Shown here piece by piece: positions 32,078 to 44,100 of a stretch of DNA of 64,000 nt (position 1 is the first letter of the stretch; each line of letters opens with the position of its first letter). The position numbers and the translations under genes were made by a program. Origin of the DNA: Dimorphilus gyrociliatus (lineage: Eukaryota > Annelida > Polychaeta > Dinophilidae); NCBI GenBank assembly GCA_904063045.1, contig CAJFCJ010000060.1, positions 1-64,000 of the forward strand, read 5' to 3'. The notes under the pieces were generated by a model that did no database searches, had not been told where the DNA came from, and saw only the letters and a list, made by a program, of their open reading frames with translations.

Positions 32078-33628
32078 GTGATCAAGATCAAAGAGTTGAC
32101 ATTCAGGATGAAGTATCATTTGATACAAGCAAGGAAATAAGTGTTTATGAAGCAAATGAAAATGATTTTGAAATTGTCAAGAATGGAAGTAAAAGAGGAA
32201 AAGATATTTTATTGCATAATAATTTTTCCCTCTCACTAAAAACAAAAAGCTCTAACATTTGGAGGTGTTCACAAAGATCTACAAATGAGACCTGTAATGC
32301 TTATATTATTCAAAAAGGTTCAAAATTTCTAATAAAAAATTATCATAATCATTCTAATTCTGGAAAGAATTTAAAACAAAGCATAAAAGCAAGACTTCAT
32401 TTAAAGTTTTTCTTACCTTGGAAAGAAATGAAAAGTCTGGAAAATGTTTAGCTGAAGATACTGCAATGGAATTTTGTAATTCAATTAAAAGTTTGCCTAC
32501 AATTGAATCATTTAAAAGAACAGCAAATAGATACAAACAAAACCTTAGACCTAAGCACCCAGAAGAATTATTTTTTCAACTAGATATGAATGAAATACCC
32601 AAACAATTTTCAGTGCAAGATATTCAAGGAAAAAACCATAGAAACATAATTTTTGGTACCAGTCATCAAATTAGCTTATTGTCCAAATGTAAAATATGGT
32701 TTGTTGATGGAACATTTAAAGTTGTTAGACCCCCATTCTATCAACTATTTTCCATACATGGCTTCATTAAGAAAAAGGATGAATATCATCAAGTTCCACT
32801 TTTGTTTGTCTTAATGAGCGGAAAGAAGAAGAAACACTACTTGGAAGTTTTCAGAGTGAGTAATTAAAAAAACTTGCTTAAGAAAAAATACAAAATTATT
32901 CTGTTCTTGAAGGAAATAGAAAGTATAATGATGGAGAATAAACTGCAAAAGCTTGTATTAGACTTTGAGGCAGGCTTGTGGAAAGCAGTTACTGAAATTT
33001 CTCCTGAAGTTGATTTACAAGGATGTGCTTTCCATTTTAAGCTATCAATTTTCAGAAACATTCAGGTATAATTAATTCAAAATTAAATTATAAATAATTT
33101 TTAGCCTTTTTTTTGCAGAAGCTGGGTTATATCAATGACTATAATAATAAAAACTATGGAGGAAAAATGCTGAGAAAACTCATGTGTCTCTCATATATCC
33201 CACATAAATGCATTGTTTCAACATTTAATGAAATAAAGTATGAACTCTTAGAGAAAAATTTATATGGAGATTTATTAGATTATATGGAAAGGACCTATAT
33301 CTATAGCAACATTTGGAAACCAAAGTATTGGTCTGTGTACAACATGACCATCAGAACTAATAATAATGTTGAAGGATGGCACTGCAGACTAAATACAGCA
33401 GTAAGAGCAAATGAAAATTTCTACAATCTTGTAAATGAATTAGCCAGAGAAGCTGATTTAATTACAATTTATAAGAAGCTACTTTCTGAAAACAAGTTAA
33501 AGGGAATGCAGAGAATAAAACAAGCCTACCTACAATCTAAAATATTTAATTTATGGGACAATTTGGAAACTAATAAAATCACTTTAGATAATCTTTTAGA
33601 TGGATTAGTGGAGTTAAACATTGCATGA
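32078..33628 (+). pseudogene. MULE transposase with FLYWCH finger (copy 1), multi-exon, 5'-truncated
   Basis: Exons: 32078-32855, 32913-33065, 33119-33628, separated by 57- and 53-bp introns with GT-AG ends and phase 0. The first exon has a FLYWCH zinc finger (FEIVKNGSKRGKDILLHNNF, RCSQRSTNETCNAYI, NYHNHSNSGK) for DNA end binding. The Mutator-like DDE core follows: WFVDGTFKVV (first aspartate), LVLDFEAGLW (second aspartate), CAFHFK, and IRTNNNVEGWHCRLN. A one-base insertion near 32408 shifts the frame between the FLYWCH part and the core. The 5' end is removed by the solo LTR. Both catalytic aspartates are kept. Tandem-repeat termini follow at 33780-33905. Confidence 0.88.
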
Positions 33629-33779
33629 TTATTAAGTTTAATAGTAGTTGTTTGTAATTTTGTGGTTTTTTTTGTATTTTTTGCTTGTAGTGTTTTGATA
33701 TTTAACATTCTATACATCAATAGCAAATATTATTAAAGATAAACATTGTTCAAATTACAGTTTTGAATATAAATTTATA

Positions 33780-33905
33780 GGTTAAATTGTCCTGAAAAGG
33801 CTGAATTGTCTCAAAATTTGCTGAATTGCAAATAGGCCGAATTGTCCCAAAAACAGGCTGAATTGTCTGAAAAACAGGCTGAACTGTCCCAGGACGAATT
33901 GTCCC
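33780..33905 (+). repeat. tandem-repeat end of MULE copy 1
   Basis: Six or so imperfect copies of a unit like GGCTGAATTGTCCCAAAAACA follow the transposase gene by 150 bases. The arrangement parallels the GTCCC-bearing repeat ends of the MULE at 19 kb, though the unit differs. The matching left end is lost. Confidence 0.75.
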
Positions 33906-33975
33906 TACATCGGATCAAACAGATATTGGCACGCCTGTTGTATGACCACTTTGAATTGATCTTTGTGAGGAGGCC

Positions 33976-36900
33976 ACCCCATTCAAGCAAAAACCATACA
34001 GATTACCACCTATAAAAATGGACAAATGTAAAAAACAAATCAATGACCTATTGAAAAGTGGAATCATTAAAATAAGTAAGAGTGAATGGGCATCTCCAAT
34101 ATTGTTTGTACAAAAGAAAGAAGGAACACAAAGATTGTGTGTTGACTACAGGAAACTCAATAAGCAAACCAAGAAAAATAGATACCCACTCCCACACCAT
34201 GAAGATTTATTTGATCAACTAGGTGGAGGTAACAAATATTTCTCAGCACTTGATCTTACAAGTGCCTATCACCATATTAAAATAAAAGAAGAAGATAAAG
34301 AAAAGACAGCATTTATAACACCATTTGGCCTCTTTGAATTTAACAGGATGCCATTTGGATTGGCAAATGCTCCACCCCACTTTAGCTATGTTATGGCAAC
34401 ATTTGTTCTAAATGGAATGGATAAATTTTGTCTCAATTATATGGATGATATTTTCATTTTTACCAGCACTCTAGAAGAACATAAAGTAGCTTTGACAAAA
34501 GTGTTGAAACAAATCAAGAGAAAAGATTTCAGAATCAAACTGAGTAAATGTAACTTCCTCCAGGAATCAATCCAATTCCATGGACACAGAATAAGTGGTA
34601 ATGGAATTGCTACAGATCCAGAAAAAATTGTTAGGATCAAAGAAGCAAGCAAACCTGTGTTTGCCAACACATTACTCAGTTTTGTTGCATTTTGTGGATA
34701 CTATAGAAGGTTCATCAAAGACTTTGCAAAAATTACCAAACCCCTACGAAGTTTGATAAAGGAACATGATAAAAACCGCAGAATAAAGTGGACTAAAGAA
34801 GCTGAGGAAGCCTTTGATACCCTCAGAAGAGTGATGATAAAGCCTCCAATTCTACAGTTACCCGATTATAACAAACCTTTCTTCCTAACCACTGATGCAT
34901 CTGATTTTGCAGTTGGATCTATTTTGGAGCAGGAAACCTTTGGAGATAATGGAAAGATCAAGAGACCAGTCTCATGTGCATCAAAATTACTTATTAATTC
35001 ACACCTCAAGTATGCTGCATATCAAAAGGAAGCTTTTGCTGTTTATTGGGCAACACAGAAATTTTCACATTATCTGAGATACAAGAAGTTCTTCTTATAT
35101 ACTGATCACCAAAGTTTTGTTCAAACATTTGTTCAAAGAAAACTTAATTTAAGTACAGTAAAATGGGTAATGGTCCTTATGGATATGGAATTTGAGATAA
35201 TATACATACCTGGAAGAAATCACAGAGCTGACTGGATATCCAGAAATGGTGAAGGAAGAAATGAAATAAATTTTAAAGATTTATTAAAGAAGGAGTTATT
35301 AGAAGAAAAGGATGAGGAATCCACAACACAGCTTATGCAAAGAAAATACATAATTTCATGTAATTTTTTAGATACAGAAGATTTTCAGGACATAGATAGC
35401 AATGATGGAAGTGAGAATGATGAGGAAAATGAAGCTACAGAAATCACAATGGACTTCTCACAAGAACAAGCTAAGGATTTGGAGCTGATGAAAGTAGTTG
35501 ATAAATTAGAAGGTTTAGAAATTTCTAATGAAGAAATGGGTGAATATGCTGCTCATTTGGAAAGAATACTAATAAGAGATGATTTGGTATGGTATGTGGA
35601 AGGAACTCAACCTCTCTTAATTCTGTCAATCAAATCTCAAATAAAGCTATTTGAGCAGATGCATGGACATCCCTTATTCAGACATTATGGAATAGATACC
35701 ACTATACAAACTTGGGAATATGCATTCTGGCACACAAAACTAAAGACTAATATTAAAGACCATCTATGTCAGTGTGAAATATGTGAGCAACTAAGAGCAC
35801 CAAGCCATAGGCATGAACTGGTAGAAACACCACATCTAGTTGAGCCTCTACAAAGAATTGCTATGGATATTATTGGACCTCTTAGTGGACACAATACATT
35901 TAAACACATTCTAGTTATTGTAGATCACATGTCAAGATTTACAAATTTGTATCCTCTTAAAAGACAAACATCAGAGGAGATTCTAAAACATTTGTTTTAT
36001 AATTACTTTCCTAATTTTGGTTTACCAGAGGAAGTGTTAACTGACCAAGGAAGAAACTTCCTAAGAGAAACATTTGTTGAACTTGTCACATACCTGGGCA
36101 TAAGGAAAATCAAAACTACTGCCTTTCACAGCCAAAGCAATAGCATAGTAGCAAGAAGAAACTTAGAAGTAAGACAAGCACTGCATAAGTTACTGGTAAT
36201 AGAAGAATATACTAATTGGGTAAAGCAGTTACCAATTATTCAAAGCTCTCTTAAACAAATTCCAGTTGGAAGTACAGGGAAGACCCCCCATGAATTACTC
36301 TATGGGCTAAGAAATCGAAACATGTTGGATACATTAATAACAATTCCAAGAATAGAACCAACAACAAAATTCTTGTTTGATAGAAAGCAAGACCTTGATG
36401 AATTAAGGACAACTGCATTATGTAAATCAGTAATAAAGAAAAAGGAATACAGGGATAGAGCTAACAAAACCCTGACCAGAAAACCACCAACCTATAGTAT
36501 TGATGATTGGGTACATATTAGGAGAGAAGATATTCACAGAGGCATGGAAAGGATACCAAGCTTTAAGTGGAATGGATCATACAAGATAACAGCTATGGAT
36601 GAAGCAAACTGTCTGTATGAAGTAGAGTTGGAAGATGGCAAAAGGAAATATTATCCTGCTACAAGACTGAGATTGGCTCATAACCAAGCAAGAAATGGAA
36701 CAGTTAATCATGTTGATGCTGAAAAAAGAATAAAACCATTGAGGTTATTTCCAATCAGGGAGGTGACACCTCTCATCATGATGATATTTATCTTTCTACC
36801 ACTAGCAATGGCAAATAAATTTACAACAGGTGCTAACATCACCTTAGAATTTGTACCTCCAATTCAAAACTGCAATGGACAGCAAGTACAACAAACATTT

Positions 36901-39138
36901 GATTTAGCAGATCAACCTGAATGTCAAATACTGGAAAAGCCTGTCACAAACATCTTAGCCAATGTATATGAAATCAACACAGCTGATTTAGAAGTTGAAG
37001 CAGTAAAATGTATGGTGAGGAAGAGAGAGAACTACTAAATCTACTATTTTTTTGGTTCAAAGAAGCACAGAGTTGAAAAATTCATTGTAACATAGTCTGA
37101 AGAAGAATGCAGGAAAATGTATCAAGAGAAGAGAGCTTTCTCTGGGCAGAAGCTTCACAAAAGAGGAAACATTTGGACTTTTAATGAGAAAAAAGGAACA
37201 GCATATAATTACCCATCAACAACCTTAGTAACTGAATATGCCACAATCATACAAGTTGGAAAAGTGTATTGGTTACCTTACCAAAACTATGTTACAACAG
37301 ATCTTGATTTTGTAGAAGACTGTCCAGTTCAGCAATGATTTTGCCAAACCATAAATTCAGTTATTATCCTCCAATTGTTGAAGGATAATAGGATAATGGG
37401 ACAAGAATCACCATGGAAAGCAATTTCAAGAAAGGTTTCATGCATAAAATTTGCAGGATATTACTCCTGTCCTGAATATACTATTATGGATAAATATTAT
37501 AAAGACAGTTTCATAGAAGGATTTGGAGGACCAGGTACAAGAATTCTGGTTCCTATTGAAGAAAACCAACTTCTGAGAACAGATCTATCAACATCTGGGT
37601 ATCAAGATGAAGAGATTCTAGAAAATGCAGTATTCAAGTTGGCATCAGAGGAGGAAATAGCTTACTTAAAAAAGTATCAGTCAAAGAGTCTAATGCTATG
37701 GAATGCTCTTCAGAAGGATCATGAAAGCATACCCACATTTAGAGATTGGTACAGGGAAGGAGATAGAACATATCATATGATGATTCAAATACCTGGTCAT
37801 GCTGTAGTAAGAATATATCAGTTAAGACAACCTATAGCATCAGATGTGTGGAGCATTAAAAATGCATACATTGGGCATATGGTGAAGAAAGTAACATTGC
37901 CCATTGCAAAGGAATCAAGAGAAGAAGAGTACAAAGTTACCCACAAATTTGTTGAAGAAAAACTGTTGCCAAAAATAGATGTTTGGTTTCAAGGACCTCA
38001 AGGAAGGCAGTTCAAGTTGAGTAAGAGAAAAATAGGATATCTCCTACTACAAAGAGTTGCAAAATCAGAGGAGGAGAAAGAGGTGAAAAGAAAATTAACA
38101 AAAGTAGAACAAGGGTACATGGAAGAACCCATAAACATTAAAGAGGCAGTGCGAATGGCAGCATTTCTAAAATCAGTTGATAGAAATTTCATGAACTTGC
38201 AACAAACTTTCAACCAGCTCTCAGGAATGTTATGTAGAGCATTCGTGCAGAGGAATAGAATGATAACACTATTAAGCCCTATCTCACCACAGTTACCTAT
38301 AGTTATATCAGAAGAAAAGGGAACTCACAGCACTTGGCTGGGAGATCTCACAACAATTAATTATTGTACACAACACAAGTCTATTCAGATCATATGTGAC
38401 ACAGAAATTATTGTAAAAAATGGAAAATGCTCAAAGCAGCTGCTGGCCAAGTACAAGGAATTAATATTCTCTGTGGAACCTATAACCAATCAGATTCGTG
38501 AAATCCATTTAAAAGATATAATATATGGTGAATGTGATTCTGAGCAAAATCTGTTCAAGGTGAAAGATAATCCTTTGGATAGCCAAGATAGCAATAAACA
38601 AAAAGTCTTCATTCACTACTCTACAAATGGATGCAAATTTAGGAAAGTGGTTGCTCAATCAATAAGATTAAAAATTGCAAACAAACTGAAGGAACCTCAA
38701 TTGGATATAGAAAGACTTTCAGAACTTCTAAAATTGGGCATTAAAGAAGATATTGGAAAGAAAAGTGTACAGCTAGAACAAGTCTTGGACTACATGACAA
38801 ATAAGTTGGATCAACACTCAGATCAATTAAATTATGCAAAGCAAATTGGCATTGACCCTTCAGTAACAAAAACTGGAAGATATTTTATGGCATGGGTGAA
38901 TAAACCACTACAAACTATTATTAATTTCCTTATTCCTGCAACAGCAATGGGTGCAATTGGAACAATATTGTATTGGATAAAAACAAAACAGATTCACAAA
39001 AACATAATGCAAGGAATACTGAACAGATTTAGAAGGACAAAAGATATCCAATCCATTGAAGAAGGTCAACCCTTGAAGATTGTCAGCAGCAGGAAGGGAC
39101 AAGTTGTTATTGCCAATGTTGAGCCATCAGTGGAATGA
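33976..39138 (+). pseudogene. pol-env: pol-env polyprotein of element 1
   Basis: All of pol and env lies in one frame with three in-frame stops (37036-37038, 37093-37095, 37336-37338). Domains: reverse transcriptase with NYMDDIF at about 34435; RNase H with TTDAS and YTDHQ (34890-35110); an HHCC integrase zinc finger (35655-35800); integrase core with MDIIGPL and TDQGRNF; a GPY/F-like C-terminal module (near 36565). The third integrase acidic residue, glutamate in element 2, is alanine here (VARRN near 36150), so integration would fail even without the stops. Env begins after an internal hydrophobic segment (36770-36810), carries many paired cysteines, and ends with a membrane helix near 38910-38970. 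Host effect and tropism are unknown. Confidence 0.92.
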
Positions 39139-39160
39139 TTCTTTAAGGAGAGGAGAAGTC

Positions 39161-39740
39161 TGTACACTTATGAACTATAGACAATAGATATGATATTAAT
39201 GATACTTACAACATGTTGCTAGAAGTAGTGGAGTAGATGTTGCCTCTAGGGTAGATGGTACCGAACTACCAGAATCAAGCCCTTTTATAGGCAAAAGATA
39301 AGATATTACATAACCAAACATGTTGACAACAACACCAAGTGTTTATTTACATAAGTATGATGTAACAATTGACCCTTAAGGGTTTACCTACACAAAGTTG
39401 TTGTTGTTTACATCACTATTGCATAATATGATAACCCTTGACCCTGTTTGTTGTGAATAATCCTTATCTGAAGTTAGACCCTTGTTGTTGACACCAATGG
39501 CACAAACAACTGATAAGGAATTGTATATAAGACAGAGCATAGGTAGTAAGAGGCATTCAGTCCTGAATCAACCCTCTTAGTCAACAGGTCTAGTATTACT
39601 TTAGAATACAGTTATATTGTTCTTACAAATTGGTTCTATATTCATCTTTATTCAATTCTACATCTCTTCTAAGTGGCTGACTGCTAATTCGGTTCTATTT
39701 GGACCAGTGCTTACCTACAACCCCATAGCAGGAAAGTACA
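39161..39740 (+). mobile_element. 3' LTR of element 1 (family A)
   Basis: Runs from TGTACACTTATG to GGAAAGTACA, 580 bases. The boundaries are supported by the polypurine tract on the left and by the second copy ending at 48368 with the same GGAAAGTACA. A TATA-like 'tgtatataag' lies at about 39522. Confidence 0.85.
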
Positions 39741-41184
39741 GTTACTGTGGTTGAAATTACAATTCATTCCTTTTTACAAACTTATAAGTTATAATTTATT
39801 ACAGTTTGCCTTCTATTTAAAGAAGGTGTAGGGCTTAATTCTGACAGTATAAAACTTTGGATTAGTAATTTCCCTTTGGTTCAAATTTTGCTTATATGGA
39901 AAAATAATGAAATAGAGTTTTGGGTTCAGTAAAACTTATAGAGAGAATGAGTTAATTAGAATAAGATAAAAAAAAACACAATTTGATATAAGAGAGATAC
40001 TATTCAAAAACAGTTTGGAGGACATATTTAATTTTAGCCCTTTTTACATAGGTCTATGCTTCAAAAATGGTATTAATAAAATTGTTTTCTCTTTTGTAAA
40101 ATTTTCTTAGTAAGATCTCCAATTGAATAAATGTTATTCTTTGCATTTTCACTGTCCAATCTCTTAAATTCTTTCCATTTAAGGAAATAGTTCTTTTGTT
40201 GTTTCTAAACAAATTAACAATATAGCATGACTTATTTAGTATAATTGTTATATATGATATATAATCAAAAAGTTTCATTCACTTCCTTGTAAATTGTACA
40301 GGCAATGGATGTAAAGTAGAAGCACTCTCTCTAGCAGAAATTATAGACTAAGTTACATTTTTAAATTGGGCCTCTCAATTAAAAAAACAAAGTGTATAAA
40401 ACTTGTGACTATTTGATATTACAATCTAACATTGTAACCAATATCCTTTATTGTGATATCTCCCTCCAGTGCCAATTGATTTTCATGACAAAAATAAAGA
40501 CCATAAACAACATTACGCAACAATATGAAATATTGGAGATTATTATAAAGTTTTTTATTGAATTCTAGTTGATCATAGAAAAAAAATGTTCCATGTTGGA
40601 AAATGTGATTATTTTTGGCTTCTTTATAAAAATTAATGACTGTTTTTTTTTTAAAAGATATTTTGAAGAAATTTTTTAACTAACTAAAAAGATTGTTATA
40701 CAAAACCTCTAACTATCAGATTATCTTCAGCATTTTTAACTGCTGCCATCCTGATCAAAAGAAAGAGATGAAATAAGAAAAATAATTCAAATATAAAAAA
40801 ATAACAAACAATAAAACCTTATTGAGATGATTTTTTCAATTTTCATTTTAATCAATTCACTAAAATCTCTATATGAATTTAGAAAAGGGTTAATAGTAGA
40901 ATTGAGTGGTAGGCATAGAATGATGATTATTAAATAAATGTCATTTCTTAAATGAATATTCAATGCAATTGATATTGTTTCTGTGTTGAAAACAGAAAAA
41001 AAGTTTTATCATTTAACTGATGACAGACATGACCCTAAGGCTTCACAGAAATCCCTATAAAAGAAGAGTCACTGAACACAAAATTCAACATTACTTGCTC
41101 ACCCTTAAATGAGTGTAGAACTGATGTTACTCAATACTAAACTGTATCTAATAGAAGATCTAATTGTTGTTGATTTTATATTCT
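39741..41184. other. no recognised gene
   Basis: AT-rich DNA beyond the truncated end of the large receptor gene. I looked for the missing seventh helix and for kinase-like exons and found neither. Confidence 0.45.
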
Positions 41185-44100
41185 ACACATCTTAAACTAC
41201 CCTACTTGCCAAAGAAAAGCAATAGCTGTTCAAGACACAGTGAATGAGAAAAGTACAACAATTATACAAACCAAGTATTGAAATTGGAAGCCAACCAACA
41301 AGGTTTGTTAAAATTGTAAGGGAAACCATTATATATACTTTTGTAGATGTATTTTTATTGTTATTTTTATGTTTTTTAAATTTTAAATTAGACTTGTACA
41401 CTGCTATCATAATGTGAATGCAAAGGAAACCAACAGTTATGCCAATTATAGGGAAATATAGGCCAAAAATTAGATACATGTAAATCCAATCTTTTACTTT
41501 ATTGCTTTGTATGTGTAAGTTGAAGCAAATTGGTGATTCTGTTATATTATCCTAAATTTGTCAAAAAATGGAAAAGAATCTTTTTATTAACAATATTTTT
41601 TGAATAAATAACAAAAATGTGATTACATCATAAATAAAAATTTGTAAAGTGCACATAAAAAGTGATAAGAGAATGATTAGTATACCAAAAATATACCTAT
41701 ACATTGATTGTATAGGCTTTTTCAATGGATAAATTATTGCTTTATACTTTTCAAGAGTGATTAGTAAATGACTATTACTAGACAGTATAAGGGAGAAAAT
41801 TATAAGCTTTCCAAGAAATTTACAAAGAAAACTATTCCTCCAGAAATCATCATTTTCTATGTAAATTTTATGGTAATGTATATCAACTGAAGCTATAATA
41901 CATATATAAATAGAAGTGAGAAAATCACTCAAATTCAACAAAATTCTATACACTATTATTGAAAAATCTTGTAATAATAGCAAAGAAAAAGAAATTACAT
42001 TTCCAATTAGTCCCAATATGCCAATGATTAAAAACAATGCACGTATATAGCTTGCATTTAAAAGACTTGAACAATTCATAAGAAAACTAGTATTTGGATG
42101 GCAGACAACCTGTCTACCAATATACTTCCAGACCAAACAACATAATTTATATTTTTCAGTAAACAGCTTTTTAATATTTTCAAGAGATTGAATGACTTTG
42201 TTGTCAGTTAAATGAAATGTTGTTCCATTTAAGTGGAGTTCATGCAAATTTTTTAAATTACTAAAAAATGAAGATTCAATTTTTGAAAAATGGCAATTGG
42301 TCAATTTTAAAATTGATAAATGTTTAAAAGAAGATATCTCATAAACTAAATTTGTTATAGGATTATTGGAAAAATCTAGATATCTCAAATGGATGGGATT
42401 AAAACTTTGTACAATGGAGATATTATTCAGTTTGTTATCAGCCAAATCAAGATATTGAAGAATCTTTAATTTGAGAATTGGCTGATGTTGAAAATACACT
42501 TTTTTTACTCTAATTGTTAGAAATACAAGATTGGGAAAATTTTTAAAAATGGATATATTCAAAATTTCATTATGGCTAATTGATAAAACTGTAGTTTGAA
42601 ATAAAATTTCAGAAATATTAAATGTAAAATTGCCAATAATATTGAGTTTTTTGACTGATGAATAATTCAGATTCAAAATTTGTTCACTTTTTCCATTTGT
42701 CTCCTTTTCATTTATTGTACATTTGTAATTGTAAATAACATTTTGTTGTTGGCAGAATTGATTTGATAATAGGTGAATATCACATAATATTTCATCACTT
42801 CCATATTTACAATCAATAACTCCATTGCAAACTCTCTTATTAAAAATATAATTTTTTTCATTTCTACAACTGAAAAAGCCTCTCAGATAGAAATCATCTG
42901 AGTTTTAATAAAATCTAATTTATATTTTCTGCATTAAAGATCAGATTAGAGAAATGACAACTGTCTTAAAATATTTTAATGCAGCATAATTTCTCTAACT
43001 TTACTTATGTAAATTATTACCACAAATTGATTCATCATCATTATGTAAACAATGATTAATTCCATCACAGACTTGCTCAATTGAAATACAATACTTTGTA
43101 CCAGTGCATAAAAATTCGTTTGGTTTACAATGTGTTTTTTGACAGTTTGAAAAATCATTGAAAGGGGGATACATTTTTCTTTGGGTATTACCAGATGAGT
43201 CATAGCTTAAAAGACAAGGAGTAGTTTTAACTTCATAGTGAGAACAGAATTCATATTTCTCATCTTGTCCATCTGCACAATCTAATTGAAAATCACAAAC
43301 TCTATTCAAATTAATGCATTTCTCTCTACAAGGGAATTGGACAGCTCTTCTACAATCTGTCAAGTACAGTTTTACTGATAAATGTGTTTCAATGACAAAA
43401 GAAATAAATATTTTACCTTTTCTAAAATTTTCAGTGATAGCTTGACTATTCAAACAATTCTCATCACTATTATCAAAACAATTTTTTTCATTATTACATA
43501 CTTTCACACTGTCTAAACATTGTCCAATTGTACATTTTCTGAAACAGAAGACATTTTACTTAATTATTAACTGAGAATATCATGAAGTTTATGATTATAA
43601 AGTGTAATAGTTAGGCAAGTAGATAAAGTTGACTACATCATGAATGCTATCTATATTTATGTCACATTCCCCTGACAAGGACTTAATCATCATTTCAATC
43701 TCACATTCAAAAGAGTTGGCTGGGATAAACTTGGCTTTGTCATTTCTGTCTTTATCATCAACCTAACATATACACATACACATAATTATGTATATATTAC
43801 ATTTCATTGGTTTTACATTGTCTTCTGTCTGTTGAAAAATTTCAAGTATATAAAATTTTTGACAAAGTCATGCAACATAAATGTATTATTGAAGAAATTA
43901 TTCAAAATCCTACTGCAGAATTCTTCATCTGAACCATCTGAGCAATCCTTTATAAAATCACAAACTAAAGTATAGCTTATGGATACAGGTGACGAAACAC
44001 AATGAAATAGTGCAACTTCTGAATGGATTGAGCAGTTGCTTTCATCTTCAGACAATGGACAATCTGCCTTTCCATCACAAACATATACTATATTGATATA

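Larger units (their letters stand above)
33976..39740 (+). mobile_element. Ty3/gypsy retroelement with env (element 1), 5'-truncated
   Basis: The element starts abruptly inside reverse transcriptase at about 33976. It continues through RNase H, integrase and env, and ends with a polypurine tract (39145-39158) and a family A LTR. Gag, protease and the 5' LTR are missing. The left boundary follows the MULE terminal repeats closely. Confidence 0.92.

Noticed and set aside
39741-41184. Search for tRNA genes, the missing TM7 and kinase exons of the large receptor
   Set aside because: No cloverleaf with box A and box B, no NPxxY-like segment and no kinase landmark could be read on either strand.
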